From Mycoemilia scoparia (taxonomy: Eukaryota; Kickxellomycota; Kickxellomycetes; Kickxellales; Kickxellaceae), in NCBI GenBank assembly GCA_027575805.1, contig JANBPU010000024.1, forward strand, positions 62,001-126,000: a stretch of DNA of 64,000 nt, read 5' to 3'. Under the pieces are notes generated by a model. That model was given only the letters and a program-made list of their open reading frames with translations. It was not told the origin of the DNA and did no database searches. A program made the position numbers and the translations under genes. Within the stretch, counting starts at the first letter, position 1; the number at the start of each line of letters is the position of its first letter. Positions 12,344 through 23,722 of the stretch are shown here, one piece after another.

Positions 12344-13198
12344 TCATGATGACACGATTTTTTCTTATGCCAAAACCTTTAAAATTACCATTTCATTTGG
12401 TTTTTAATTTCAAACTTTTGTATCTAATGTCATTTAATAATAGTCGATATTCTTATCCTACTATTTGAAGATTTCCAAATTTTCAAGATTAAAACTAGAA
12501 AATTGCTAAAATTGTCTTTAAATTGTACAATTTTACTATTAACCAGCCATGCAATGACTAAATATGATATAACAAGTTTGTTCTTTTATGAAACAGGTTG
12601 AGGCCCATATAATAGAAAAATGCGTCTACTAAGTCATATGGATCAAAATTTTTGAAGGGGAAGTTTTTACTAGTAGGCCAGTTTCATCATGCACATTGGC
12701 TAGCATACATTATCATTGATAGTATTAATTTAGTCCTTCAAAAATTATTGTCAATATAAAAGCTTAATAAAATTATTGTTTTTTCTTTACCCAGCTATGC
12801 CACATAAATACCTGTTTAGGTAGAAATCAAGGGACTTTATGTAACCCCCTGAGAGCTATCAACCTAAGCCAAAAAAATATGAATAGCTTAGTCATAGGTA
12901 CAAATTTTGATGATTTAGGGATAGAATACTCGGAAAGTTTGACAAAGTTTAAGACACTTTTTTCATTCTAAAGTTAACATCCAAAAATACAAAACCGAAA
13001 AGTTATAATTAAATAGTAAAAGTGTAGGTCAAGTCTAGCATCCCATAATTCAAAACCATGAAGCTACTATAGATTGCAGGGTGATCTTTTTGTCTAAGTC
13101 AGTATAAAACTTGATCGTTCATCGAACCTGTTTTATTTTAGTCTACTATAATTAAACATATTTTCCAACTCATAGTCGATTAAAGAGGGGAGCTCAAA
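12344..13198. other. Intergenic region between the transcription factor and uL15m genes
   Basis: AT-rich spacer. The only feature seen is one MITE-like copy (12635-12757). The last 100 bases should hold the uL15m promoter; I see no clear TATA box. Confidence 0.5.
12635..12757. repeat. MITE-like palindromic element, copy 3 (subfamily B)
   Basis: The left end is CATATGGATCAAAATTTTTG and the right end is CCTTCAAAAATTATTG. The interior has TTTTTACTAGTAGGCCAGTT and a TATCATTGATAGTATTAATT block, nearly the same as copy 4 (14512). Non-coding. Confidence 0.8.
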
Positions 13199-14273
13199 AT
13201 GCATCAACGATTAGTATCATCCAGTCTAACTTGCTCAAGGCAGAGTCTTAGTGGTCTTCTAAATAGGTGCCTCCAACCACAGACGCAACAGCGGCAGCTT
13301 ATCATTACCAAATTTGCCTCAGCAAATATCTCAACCATGCCAAGCAAGCGAGGAATGGCAACTGTTTCAGCCTTCCAATTGCCAAAGAAGAAGGTCACTT
13401 TGAATACTTTAGCTGATAACCCAAAATCAAAACCCAAGGTAAATTGAAATCCCATTGGCTTTGATCATATAAAAATAATAATATTTATTGTCTTATATAT
13501 TTAAATACTTTATAATCATGTTATTGAGGAGTATATTTTTGGTTATATGTATTGGGATACTCTGTTAGAAAAAGCGCCTTGGTCGTGGTTATGGATCTGG
13601 ACATGGAAGAACTTGTGGCCGTGGTACTAAGGGCCAGAAAGCAAGGACTGGAAATGGACAACCTGTTCCTGGATTTGAGGGTGGTCAGACACCACTTCAC
13701 CGTGTTTTCCCAAAGAGAGGTTTCAAGAATCCGTAAGTGTCAATACCAATGAAATACACTGGGTTTGTTATCTTTTATTCCAAATGTTCATATGGTACTA
13801 ATAAATATATTTACTTTTTATGAAAAAGATTCAATCGTGATCTCCAAGCACTTAACCTTGACCGTTTGCAGCATTGGATCAACAATGGTCGCATTGATCC
13901 TACAAAGACCATAACTATGAAGGAACTATATGACTCGAAGATCATAAAGTTCAAGGATGGCGTTTCTTTGCTAGGCGATGGCTCCCAGCACTTTAATAGC
14001 AAGATCACCATCGAAGCCACAAAGGCATCAAAGAAGGCTATAGAGAGGATAGAAGCCTTGGGTGGAAAAGTAACATGTGTCTACCACAACAGACTGGCCA
14101 TGAAGGCATTGTTACACCCTGAGAAGTTTGCTATAATTCCAAAGTTTGCTGAACCAAGGACTGCCAAGCTCAGGCAATGGTATATGAATCCAGAAAACAG
14201 AGGATATTTGGCCGGCGAAAGGAAGAGTACTAGAAAGACAGATGCCACAATACCTGCTTCCCTAGACCAATAA
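13199..14273 (+). CDS. MRPL10: Mitochondrial large-subunit ribosomal protein uL15m
   Basis: Three exons (13199-13438, 13569-13732, 13829-14273) with GT-AG introns of 130 and 96 bases give 282 aa. Exon 2 carries the L15 family signature: a Gly-rich [11 protein letters not shown]...RGTKGQKAR block followed by [18 protein letters not shown]. This is the segment that contacts 23S-type rRNA. Exon 3 holds the conserved globular domain, with a VSLLGDG motif and an [19 protein letters not shown] segment. The first 30-50 residues are rich in Ser, Arg, Leu and Gln with no acidic residues, as expected of a mitochondrial import presequence, which supports the first ATG. The C-terminal extension beyond the bacterial L15 length is usual for mitochondrial versions. 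The symbol follows the yeast name for this family (MRPL10). Confidence 0.92.
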
Positions 14274-14511
14274 TAAAGCCGTCTCATAGAATAGATAAAA
14301 TCTGATTGACTTTGTTTTACAATAAAAACTAGTGGTATATTTTAAAATAGTTATTACGTGGATCTGTATACCATAAACAATTGGTAAATTAATAGTATTT
14401 GTACAATACATAAATGTTTGATGTTATTAATATAAATGGTAACAAACACGATGATATTTTGTTATTTATTCAAATTCTCTTTATATTTATCGAAATTTCA
14501 ATTGGGATCAA

Positions 14512-14634
14512 ATATGGATCATTATTTTTGAAGGACTAGTTTTTACTAGTAGACCAGTTTCATAATGTATATTGACCAGCTTGTATTATCACTGACAATA
14601 TTAATTCGGCTCTTCAAAAATAATCGCCCATATG
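14512..14634. repeat. MITE-like palindromic element, copy 4 (subfamily B)
   Basis: The left end is ATATGGATCATTATTTTTGA and the right end is CTCTTCAAAAATAATCGCCC followed by ATATG. The interior resembles copy 3, including ACTAGTAGACCAGTTTCATA and a short TGACAATATTAATT block. Confidence 0.8.
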
Positions 14635-14701
14635 GGTAGATACTTTCCCTATAATCGTTGGCCACCAAAAGATACCCTTTAAAAATCATGATACATATGT
14701 G
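14631..14701. repeat. Truncated MITE-like copy abutting copy 4 (subfamily A)
   Basis: TATGGGTAG is followed directly by the 3' half of subfamily A (CCCTATAATCGTTGGCCACC, then GATACCCTTTAAAAATCATG and a CATATGTG end). The 5' half is missing. It starts inside the right edge of copy 4, so either one element inserted next to the other or an internal deletion occurred. Confidence 0.65.
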
Positions 14702-15117
14702 GAATAGATAAAAATGCCCTCCAGATCTTGGCTCAACCACGCAGGCAGTTCCATATCCAATTACTAGAGACTTGTTTTTGTCTAAGGTTTGTGAAATCTG
14801 ACCAGACGGTTCTAGGGTGATTTGAAAAAGGGTGTATCTATGCTCTTTAATAACAATTTGTGGTGATTGGTCAATTAAATATTATTATAAATTTGGCGTG
14901 ATACTATTTTGGTTATGATACTAAACCCATGTATGGCGTAATATTCGCAATAGTGTCATTAAGAATTCTCAAAACAACTAATCCACATACAATTGATTTC
15001 AGCGCATGTTGTGGATGCTAAGCACTTTGATTCCTTTTGTATTTTGTATTAATATCTTTATAATTATTATCTACACCACCAACACTGATTCTGTCGGCTT
15101 TTCTTAAAAACAAGAAA

Positions 15118-15555
15118 ATGATGTTCACTAATAAGCCAATGTCCCTAGCCACGCTGATCATATTACTCGTTGTTCTAGCCACACTACAAACAAACATACT
15201 ACAGGTCCTTGCCATCCCAGTACCACCAGGGGGCCAAGCGCTCTTGGAGTATGCGAACAATCGAGAGCCATTTAACCCAACTGACATAGAAATGATGAAA
15301 GCTTTGGAAAGCTACGCCGAATCTCTAGATAGCGAAACAGCAGCCAAGCTACTAAGTCCCAAGAAAGGCAACGGTCTGACCAACATAAAGCGTGGGTTGT
15401 TGCTGTTGATTGGAGATACGGATAGGCAAGTGAACGACCCTACCAATAACATAACGGACTTTTTGGATTGGATAAATATTTCCCAATGGCTTAATAATGC
15501 CTACCTGTCTATTAAGGATCAGTCATTCAACATAGGGCTCTATGCTCAGGTTTAG
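15118..15555 (+). CDS. Small secreted protein, function unknown
   Basis: A 145-residue ORF. The first 33 residues have a strong hydrophobic core (LATLIILLVVLATL) ending near AIPVPP, consistent with a secretory signal peptide. The mature part is about 110 residues, has no cysteines, and shows no GPI-type hydrophobic tail. An N-glycosylation-type NIT occurs near the C-terminus. It does not share the W...LY...P...W pattern of the GPI protein family further right, so I treat it as separate. The start is the first of two consecutive ATGs after an A-rich leader. I do not recognise the family; it could be a cell-surface or effector-like secreted protein. Confidence 0.6.
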   Translation: MMFTNKPMSLATLIILLVVLATLQTNILQVLAIPVPPGGQALLEYANNREPFNPTDIEMMKALESYAESLDSETAAKLLSPKKGNGLTNIKRGLLLLIGDTDRQVNDPTNNITDFLDWINISQWLNNAYLSIKDQSFNIGLYAQV

Positions 15556-15930
15556 CCCGTGGTTAAGCAATGATATATGTTGCAAATAAGGCAATGCTAA
15601 AAGGTAGCATCAAGCTTTTGCTTTTATTTTGTTTAAAGCGTTTCTTGGATGGCTTATCATTATAACAATTACATATTAATGACACGAGATTCGCTGTCAA
15701 TATCCGACTTTATTATACAATTGAACGTAGTAGTCGATAAAGCTAGAAACTACAACACACTGCTGGTTTGAATGGTCAGCTACAGACATTTATCAAGAGG
15801 GGATAGCTAAATTTATTTCAAACTAAAGCACATCGTATCTTTAATTTTAGTATTCGGTATTTACAATAAACTACTCTTGCTGAGGCTTTAGCGGATCTAT
15901 AAAAATCAAATGCCACGATAAAGAACAAGT

Positions 15931-16656
15931 TTACTTTGCTGCATTCAGGATTGCAAATACTTTAGCATTAGGGACCATCGAAAATCCAGTACTAGTTTGA
16001 CCCTCTCTCTGCTTGTGGTGTAAACCAAGCAGGAAATGTCCAATTCTTCTGATAAGTCTGTATACTCTTGACACGTCATTTCTTTTTTCTGGAACATAAA
16101 CAAGATCTGTGTTGTTTTTCGCCACCATTGATAAAAAATCTTCCTCAGACTTCTCCGTCATAAATGGGATAAATCTCTCTTTGTTGTCACCATCTTTCTT
16201 TAGCAATGGTTCCCATGTGCCGCCTTTAGCACCCATATGTATGCGCTCACCAGACTCGACTATTCTGGTAACAATTTCTGCTGGGACCTGGACTGGGTGG
16301 CCTGTGACATCATTTGGTATTCTCTGGAAACTAGACCCCTGTGCGTTATGTAATTCGTGTTGATACCAGATATTTGGATCCACTTTAGCAATGTAGCTGA
16401 CGGCAAAGACCACGAACACGGTCGTCATAGCATATATAATAAGGCCAGTTATGAGATGCATTGCCCTTTCAGCTGGGGGCTGATTAGGTTTTGCTCTTCT
16501 ATTGCGCTTTTGTCTATTTTCTTGAAAATCATCGCTCTCAGCATCAGTTGCAGGCAACAGAGGTTCGCTTTCCAGATCGATGTCAAAAGCCTCGCCCCCA
16601 AACTGCTCACAAAGCTCATAGAGCTTTTCAAGATCTCGTGGCCCAAATTGAGACAT
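15931..16656 (-). CDS. Single-pass membrane protein, function unknown
   Basis: I start at the ATG ending at 16656 (MSQFGPRDLE); the frame is open a little further upstream but without an ATG. The protein is 241 aa. An acidic N-terminal segment is followed by a basic stretch (RQKRNRRAK, about residues 48-56) and one clear membrane span at about residues 66-90. The C-terminal part (about 150 residues) has a conserved-looking ITRIVESGERIHMG segment and then a basic tail. The positive residues just before the span predict a type II orientation, with the C-terminal part in the lumen or intermembrane space. It is single-exon. It converges with the secreted-protein gene at 15118-15555, 375 bases away. 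Nothing in the sequence gives a biochemical function. Confidence 0.65.
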   Translation of the reverse strand: MSQFGPRDLEKLYELCEQFGGEAFDIDLESEPLLPATDAESDDFQENRQKRNRRAKPNQPPAERAMHLITGLIIYAMTTVFVVFAVSYIAKVDPNIWYQHELHNAQGSSFQRIPNDVTGHPVQVPAEIVTRIVESGERIHMGAKGGTWEPLLKKDGDNKERFIPFMTEKSEEDFLSMVAKNNTDLVYVPEKRNDVSRVYRLIRRIGHFLLGLHHKQREGQTSTGFSMVPNAKVFAILNAAK

Positions 16657-17815
16657 TGCACAAAAATGACTGCGATTGTAGTTGCACTTATTACTTCTAT
16701 ATGGTTTATAATTGAGCGGCAATAAGAAGTTGAAATAGTAAAAATAGAAGTATAGAAGGATTCATAGCTGTAGTAGTGCTACGAATGCTTTATTTCTTCC
16801 AGCCTTCATCAGAGGAGCTTGCACGATCTTTTGTTAAAATAAATGTCGTAACTTTGATGCGATTACCCATCCTATCATGAAAATTGCTAGGTGTGGATTC
16901 TGTAGTAGAATGTTGTCCTCCTTAATGCTTTTTCAATGAGTCGTTCAAGAATTGACGCCTTGAAGCTATAATTAAAAATGAATTGTGTCTTTAGAAAAGT
17001 CTAGACCGGATTTGCCGATTCTAAATCCTGAAGTGGGGGTTTCTACCTATGGGTGATTATTTTTGAAGTATGAAAGTTCACTAGTAAAACTGGACATCCA
17101 TTTGGCTGCGATTGAGCCTATAATCATCAGTCACCAAAATTTACCCTTCAAAAATTATTGCCCCTATAAATAAACAGCTATTAGAATAATTTTCTAAATC
17201 TTTGTCGCAGTGGCCCAATTTCCAAAAATATATCTTCTGACAATTGTAAATTTGGTGAATAAATTTTAACAAAGGTATAATCAAAACCTCTGACCTTGGC
17301 AAGAGATGCGAGTCGCTCGATTTTTTTACAACTCGGATGTTTTAACTTCAATAATTACTGCTTTTGTTTTCCACAGATATTATTAAAAGTACCCATGTAG
17401 ATCTTTGCTTGAGGTTCGCATGGCTTTACATGTATGTACATCCCATACTGTTATGCATCGAATAATTGAATATTGATAACAGGGACACATCAATTGCATG
17501 TTTTTGTACTAATAAAACTGGTTTGGTGTTTCATGTCTTGCATGACAATTATTATGTTTTGTATTAATAGGGACAATAAAAAACATGGAACAGTAATACA
17601 TGCATCCGAGTGACATTAAAGAATTTTTCTTATAATAAAATAATGTCAGATAAACAATATGATAATAGTTCGTATGTCACTGGATTTTTGACCAGTCAAA
17701 GCAACTAGTTTAAGTCTGAAAGACTCATTTGACTTGTGAACAGTATAAAAAGGCAACCAAACTATTGTCTTTGACATAAATAAATAAATAATAGAGCCAC
17801 GAAAATTAAAAAGGA
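16657..17815. other. Intergenic region with one MITE-like copy
   Basis: No gene is seen. It contains MITE copy 5 and the 3' flank of the 5S rRNA gene. Confidence 0.5.
17047..17168. repeat. MITE-like palindromic element, copy 5 (subfamily A)
   Basis: The left end is CTATGGGTGATTATTTTTGA and the right end is ACCCTTCAAAAATTATTGCC. The interior has the subfamily A core: CACTAGTAAAACTGGACATC, then TTTGGCTG and CCTATAATCATCAGTCACC. Confidence 0.85.
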
Positions 17816-17932
17816 AATTGCAACACCAGGTGTTCCCACTTGGTCCCCCACAGTAGTACTCTCCTGGCCATAACGAGCTTGGTTACGGTGATCGGACGGG
17901 AACCGACATTTTCTCGTTTGTATGGTCGCAAC
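17816..17932 (-). rRNA. 5S ribosomal RNA
   Basis: Read on the minus strand, the segment begins GTTGCGACCATAC and ends CCTGGTGTTGCAA; these ends pair as helix I. Between them lie GGTTCCCGTCCGATCACCG (loop A/helix II-III region), CCAAGCTC, GAGAGTACTACTGTGGGGGA and CCAAGTGGGAACACCTGG, all in the order seen in eukaryotic 5S rRNA. The length of about 117 nt is right. A T5 run follows on the minus strand (about 17808-17812), as expected for RNA polymerase III termination. It is a lone, dispersed copy, not in an rDNA or tandem array. The exact ends are uncertain by a few bases. I have not checked the full fold, so a recent pseudogene cannot be excluded. Confidence 0.85.
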
Positions 17933-19602
17933 GATAAAGTCAAGAAAACAAAGCGAATATTTTGTGATAGGGAAAATACCTATGCACATTTCCAATGTAC
18001 TGCTGGCTATTAAAAAATAAAACTGTAAGGCTTATTAGACCATCACCCTCATAAACAGAACTAGTCTAGTCCAGTTTTGAAGAAAGCCTAGGCAAATATT
18101 ACCAAAGCAATGTTTCATGAGAAGAACTCTAATTACGTCAAGATCACCACAGTAGAATGCCATTGGATAAGCCCTAATGCCTTGATCTCTGTTGAATATC
18201 TTGGGTTGCTCAGGTGAATATGCAATGGCATATATAGCAATGACTGCTCTCAGATGCTTTATTAATAATTGCAGGCTGTCGGCTGCTCAACTGGTTTTTT
18301 GAAATGGAGTCATACTAATAAGAATAGAAATAACAATGGTCGATGATCCATTAAAATAATGTCATAAATGGTGGTCAAGTTCCCACAGATCTTTAGGTGT
18401 AGTATTGCACCGATTACAATAAAACCATCCCTGCCAGCTTTTATTTTGGAAGATAAGGCCTGAGAGAATATGTCTGAGCAGAGAGAACATGTGCAACAGT
18501 TCTATAAATACGGCAGGTTTACATGCATTTGCCTTTAGCCCATATAAGCAATTATATAATAGTTCAAGGTGCTTTCACAGCACCTTTCTGCTGTGCCCTC
18601 AATGCCTGTGAATAGCTGAGAATCTATGGGTGCAAAGAGACTCAGGTGCTATAGTCCCAATGCTGTTGGTTGGCTGATTGGTTGAAGGGGCAAAAATATG
18701 TCCAGTTACACAGCTCCACAAAACCCCACTCCAGAGTTCCTTTTAAAAATAAATAGTTATATATTTAAGCCCCAATAGGCTAGTGGGAATGTTTCGGTGA
18801 GCCATGCCTAGATTTATGTAAATATGTCGAAGTAAGCTATCAAGTTTCTGAGGGTGTTGTGTGGCTGCTGCTGTTGCTTTGGCCTTATGTCAAACATGTC
18901 AACAACACTTTCAAACAGATGCAAAGTCATAGTTTAGCTGGTTTCTTCCGCATTGAATTCAATATTTATATTTTCACAAAAGCAACAGCAGACAGAACGA
19001 TCCGTATCTATCAGCTTTACTTCCCAAGATTTATATACAAACAACTTTGTCCGCCAACGGTTTTTGTTTCTGGGAAACTCTATCGCCCACCATTATTACT
19101 ATTGCTGCTGCTACTACTCAGATAACTGCAACCACTTTGATCACCAAAATATCCAGTAACATTCTTTGACCACTGCTGTTACCACCACTACTGCTATTCT
19201 AAACCAACAAACTCTGAACAGCCACACAATTCATTTTCGGGCCAGAATTTCAAAGCTTATTCGAAAAAGACATTACAATAGTGAAGAACTCGCCACTGCG
19301 ACATTCAAGCACCACGTCTTCGCAATTCACATAAAACCGCAAGACAGTCAATTCAGTCTAATTCCAGCCTTTGGATAAAAGGTCCGCGCTCCTTTTTGTC
19401 GTTGCCAGAACGAACTTTCGGCGTATATATAAATAGAAGTGCCAAATCTCTGTGTCGTTAACAACCCTCTCTTTGCATCCTTTTGACCAAGTCGATTCTC
19501 ATTGCTATTATAACAGTTGTTCAATACTTTACAAATCTCGGATATAATAATATACACGCCAGATAAAATATCCATCAGCGCCTGATACAAACAATACCCG
19601 GT
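17933..19602. other. Intergenic region upstream of the coiled-coil gene
   Basis: No gene is supported. The last 300 bases are AT-rich with an apparent TATATATAAATAG at about 19426, a plausible core promoter for the gene at 19603. Confidence 0.45.
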
Positions 19603-21833
19603 ATGGAGCAAGGTGGCGTGGATGACAGTCTTGTGGCTCTAGAGAAAGCACACGACCAGATTGAAAAGCTACAGATCGAAAACCAAAAGCTATCGAGTGA
19701 AAACGACAGACTCTCTGGCGTAAGTATAATATAGCATGAACATGAGATGTTACACTGCGTACATTTTAACTTTATAACCCACCATCCCACACGCATGTAT
19801 CTAACTATGGCGATGCTGTGGAAACATGGACGACATTGTAGAGAGTACGAAAGCTTGAAGGTCACCAGGACTTTACTACTGGAGAATTGACCAGGGCCGA
19901 AGCCAGAATTAAAGAATTGGAGACACGCCTAGATGAAAAGGTCCGGGCTATCAAGAAGCTGAACCAGGAATCCAATGAACGAGTAAGTTTAGCATTGGCA
20001 ATGCGAATATGCACCAACGATTCCATATCACCGCCACCACCATCATTATTATCCTGTTCATTTGCGGCCGATTCTAATGTGAATATCTATCTTGGATTTT
20101 AGAACAAGAGATTTGAAGGCGAAAAGGTGGAGCTTATACAGACCATCGACCAGCTAAATAAGAAGCTTAAATTACATGAAAAGACTAAGAACACAAAGTC
20201 TTTGACCAATGGAGCCACCACAGTCGATGGGGGCATAACCCAGAGACGCGCTACGATTGGCAACGGTGGCGGTATGGCTGCCAAGAACCGCAAACCGGGA
20301 TCGAGCGAGCACACAATAGCGTTTCCATCAATGCCAAGTAGCCCTGAAGACGAAAGCGCTGGCCAGAACTTTGATTCGCATGCTATGGGCGCAGCCCGCG
20401 ATCTAGCTTTACGGAGAAAGCTTAAGGAATATGAAACAAAGATAGTGGAGCTTGAGCAAGATGTTCCTGATTTGATCGATCAGGTCCGCAGACTAGAAGA
20501 AGAGAAGCACAAGCAGCAGAAGCTTATCGATAGGCTTGAGCTCCAGATCAACGGCTGGAAGTCACTCATGGATGAAAAGCACCATCAACAGCAGCAGCAA
20601 TCCTCAAAGGGAGAGGTTAAAAACAAGTCGACTGCACGCAAAGCCGGAACTGACTTGGACGAAAACAGGCCTGAATACGATGCTGACCAGCTTTGTGAAG
20701 ATACTCTGGCCCTTGAGCTTGGTCAGACAAGGAGCAAGGGAGACATAGAGAAGGAAAACACGGAGCTGCGGCAAGATGTCATGACTCTGGAAAACAAATA
20801 CAAGGTTTCTGAGAGAGAACTTCGATCACTCGAAAACGAGCACAAGAAGCTGCGGGACTATACAAGCATGATACTCGAAAGGGTTATGGACAGCCCATTT
20901 GGACTACAGGCGGTTTTGTCCAATGATTATGATCCAAAGGATCTTGAGAGAGAAGCCATGCGACAATCCAACCTTGAATCTGCACAGTCAAAGCCACTAT
21001 CAATCCCAATGTCGAGGCTGGGAAACAGATCAAGAGGAAACACAGTCAGCACCCCACTTAGACCGTCGCATTTTAATACAGCTGGGCCAGGTATGGCAGT
21101 TGTCCCGCCAAGCCCCCGCGAAAGTCTCAGCTCGCATGAATCCAACTCAAGTGTGGGCACTCGAATGATGCATTCTTCCGCCACAACCATTGGCAATCCC
21201 ACATCCACAACAACAGCAGCCAGCGCATCGTCAAATTTGGCAAGTGGCTGTGGCGACAATAAGACCGGAAAGGGAAGGCGCCTGTCAAGAGCAAGGGTTG
21301 GGCATGCACATCATCGCAGCATGGTCAACATCCAAGTGCCGAACCCCAGCGAGTGTATTGTCCTTTCGCCTCACCATCCCGGAACGGCTAGTGGCGCTAT
21401 CAGGGTAGGAAACTTCCCTACAGGGATGCCACAAACGCCACTTCCTGGCCAGCAGTACAACAGTAGCCACCACCAGAGTCCCTCGCCAAAGTCATCAGCA
21501 ACCATAACACTTCAGCATCGAAATAGGCAGCCCATGCCAATGTTTGCAGATGATGGGATGCTCATCAGGCCGGAGCATAGAAGCCCGACATTCAGTGGGC
21601 ATGAGACGGCTCGAGACACAGCGCATCTTTCGCCACACAGATGTCTTGGGCCAGAATCATTTAATCGTGGTAGCGGTGACACGAGCAAAGGCTCTGGCGA
21701 TGGATTTGGATTTGGGACCAACGGCAGAGGCGCAGGTGATGGGAATGGCAATGAGGCTAACAGTAACTGGAGGCGCCTGAGCACAAATTTTAGGAGCTGG
21801 TTTGCGCCCACGACAGAAAGCCCAACGGCCTAG
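19603..21833 (+). CDS. Coiled-coil protein, function unknown
   Basis: Three exons (19603-19719, 19842-19982, 20103-21833) join in frame into 662 aa; both introns are GT-AG and 120-122 bases. Residues 1 to about 115 and about 185-350 are rich in heptad-like Glu/Lys/Leu patterns (for example KIVELEQDVPDLIDQVRRLE), predicting two long coiled coils separated by a Gly/Ser-rich linker. A short globular-looking segment follows the second coil (YTSMILERVMDSPFGLQAVL). The C-terminal 300 residues are Ser/Pro/Gly-rich and basic, hence probably disordered and phosphorylated. The protein ends in a conserved-looking NWRRLSTNFRSWF. Architecture suggests a cytoskeletal, spindle-pole or septum scaffold; that is inference only. 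Confidence 0.78.
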
Positions 21834-21913
21834 ATTGAGCGTATTTGCTGGTGCAACTATCGCACAGCAGGTTCGAATCTCTACACACACATAATATGCA
21901 TTTATAGCACAAA

Positions 21914-21949
21914 TACGTACGTACGTACGTACGTACATACATACATACA
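21914..21949. repeat. (ACGT)n/(ACAT)n tetranucleotide microsatellite
   Basis: Five ACGT-type units change into four ACAT units, 80 bases downstream of the coiled-coil gene stop codon. Confidence 0.85.
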
Positions 21950-23288
21950 CCTGTCCACTCACTAATATGCACTAACAAATCTTTTGTCCAAATTGAGAGA
22001 CAGAAACGGCCAAAGCAGTTTCCTTTCAACTTTATTCAAAGTATTTTTATTTTTGTTTACAAAGCCAGCACCCAAATCTGTATTCACTGGTTATCTGTTC
22101 AGTAATAATAAATTGACCCCAAGATTTTTGAAGTCAGACTGTGCAGCCACAGTGAAGGATCGTGGGGATGAACATGAGATGCGTGTGTTTTGCTTCTGCA
22201 TTATTAACTCACACACAAGTATGTTGGGACCAAGCGGTACCCAGATTTTTCAGGTACTGAAACTGGTGGAGATGATCACAGCCCATGGTCCAAGGATTGG
22301 AGCTGCTAATGGATGTGTATGTGTATGTGTGTGTGCTGGCACAGTACTCGGGCACTGGTGCGGCCCAGATCCAACATTAGGGCATATGACTGTATAGGGC
22401 TAGCCGCAAGTTAATATTGCCTGCGCATCTTTGAGAAAAATGTCCAGGCAAAAACGTCTTGACTAATTAGAAGGCACAGTGGGAGACGAAGAGTGGGTAC
22501 GACAGAGCCTAATGGCCTGCGATGATGATCTTCCACAGACCAACGAAATGGCGGTATTCTATAAGTCTGGTTAACCAGGAATATTAGAAACTACCCGTTT
22601 GGGATGATCTTTGTCTTCGAGTACAGACAACACTGCAAATACTTCCATAGAGAAAGAGGGCTCATTTGGGCGACATGTGTGCTGCAGGGAATATGGGGTT
22701 TCCGCCGTGCTGGCCTGTAAATTTGTTAGAGAGGACTCGTCTGCGGATCACAGCGCCTGTGTGAGTGAGTGAGTGAGTGCGTGCGCGTTCCAGAAAGATT
22801 TTAGGCCCGACTATTTGCGTGTAGGGGTCTGGCAATAAAGTAATGGTGCTGGAAACAGGTCCCGATTGTGCAAGTGACTGTTCGCAGCGAAGGGGTGATG
22901 GAGATGCCACAGGAAGAAGCCCCTTTTGGTTAGCCCCAGAGGCACAGCAGCAACAGGTATGGTTTTGCCTCATGAGTGGACAGCGGCGCACACATATGTA
23001 AGCAGATGCCGTGCATGGTGGTGGTCGCCAGATTTGGTTAAGGGGAGCGCAAAGGGAGCAGCGCAGTGTTTCAAGCGCTAAAGCCTGCAGCCGGGGCGAA
23101 AGGGCTGATTGTGTGGGGCAAACAATGTTGGATCAAAACAAAGGCCTGGCGCAAACCAGCTTCGTTTGCTGCAATTTCACTCGGTGATGCTGCACTGGAA
23201 AGGGGCAATCCGTTTTGGATCGGTGGCCAATCACCGCCCTCCCCTTCGAGGTCATCTCTGTACCATTGTTGCCACATCCCACGCTGAC

Positions 23289-23296
23289 TATATAAA
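23289..23296 (+). promoter_or_regulatory. TATA box of the Zn2Cys6 gene
   Basis: TATATAAA is followed by a long CT/GT-rich tract (about 23339-23400). It lies 430 bases before the ATG, implying a long 5' leader unless an unspliced leader intron is present. Confidence 0.5.
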
Positions 23297-23722
23297 CGGA
23301 CTATGCACAGCTGCCAAACACCAAGCAATCTCTGTACACTATAGTCTCTCTGCCTGTCTGTCTGTCTTCCTCTCTCTCTCGTCTCCTTTCTATATCTGCA
23401 AAAAACATTTAACTTTAGCTCTATATTATAGCTTACAGATTCGAAGCAAAGCTCATCCAAGTTGCATTCCTGCATTTATACTTACTGATCTTCCTGCCAA
23501 AATACATTGATTTATCATCGGCGCTGCCATTACTACTACTACCGCCACTCGCTTTTCACAGTAGCGTCAAAGGAGGCGTGCTATAGAAGGGATATCATAT
23601 ATATTAGATTTGGGGGTTTTCGATCCGCCCCACAACATTATACCATCGTTTCTGCAAACGCACACTGGAAACAGCAGTTACTGACGCTTTATAGCAGTAG
23701 AGGATAGCTAATCTCATAAGCC

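Larger units (their letters stand above)
14274..15117. other. Intergenic region with two adjacent MITE-like copies
   Basis: No gene is seen. It contains a full subfamily B element and, sharing its right edge, a truncated subfamily A element. Confidence 0.5.
21834..23722. other. Intergenic region and leader of the Zn2Cys6 gene
   Basis: No gene is supported. It contains a tetranucleotide microsatellite, a GTGA repeat near 22761 and, close to the right end, a TATA box and CT-rich tract serving the transcription factor. Confidence 0.5.

Noticed and set aside
17762..17995. Minus-strand frame of 77 codons with a hydrophobic end
   Set aside because: It overlaps the 5S rRNA gene on the same strand for nearly its whole length; the open frame is a by-product.
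21860..21895. Sequence resembling a tRNA T-loop (GGTTCGAATC)
   Set aside because: No acceptor, D or anticodon stems can be formed around it.
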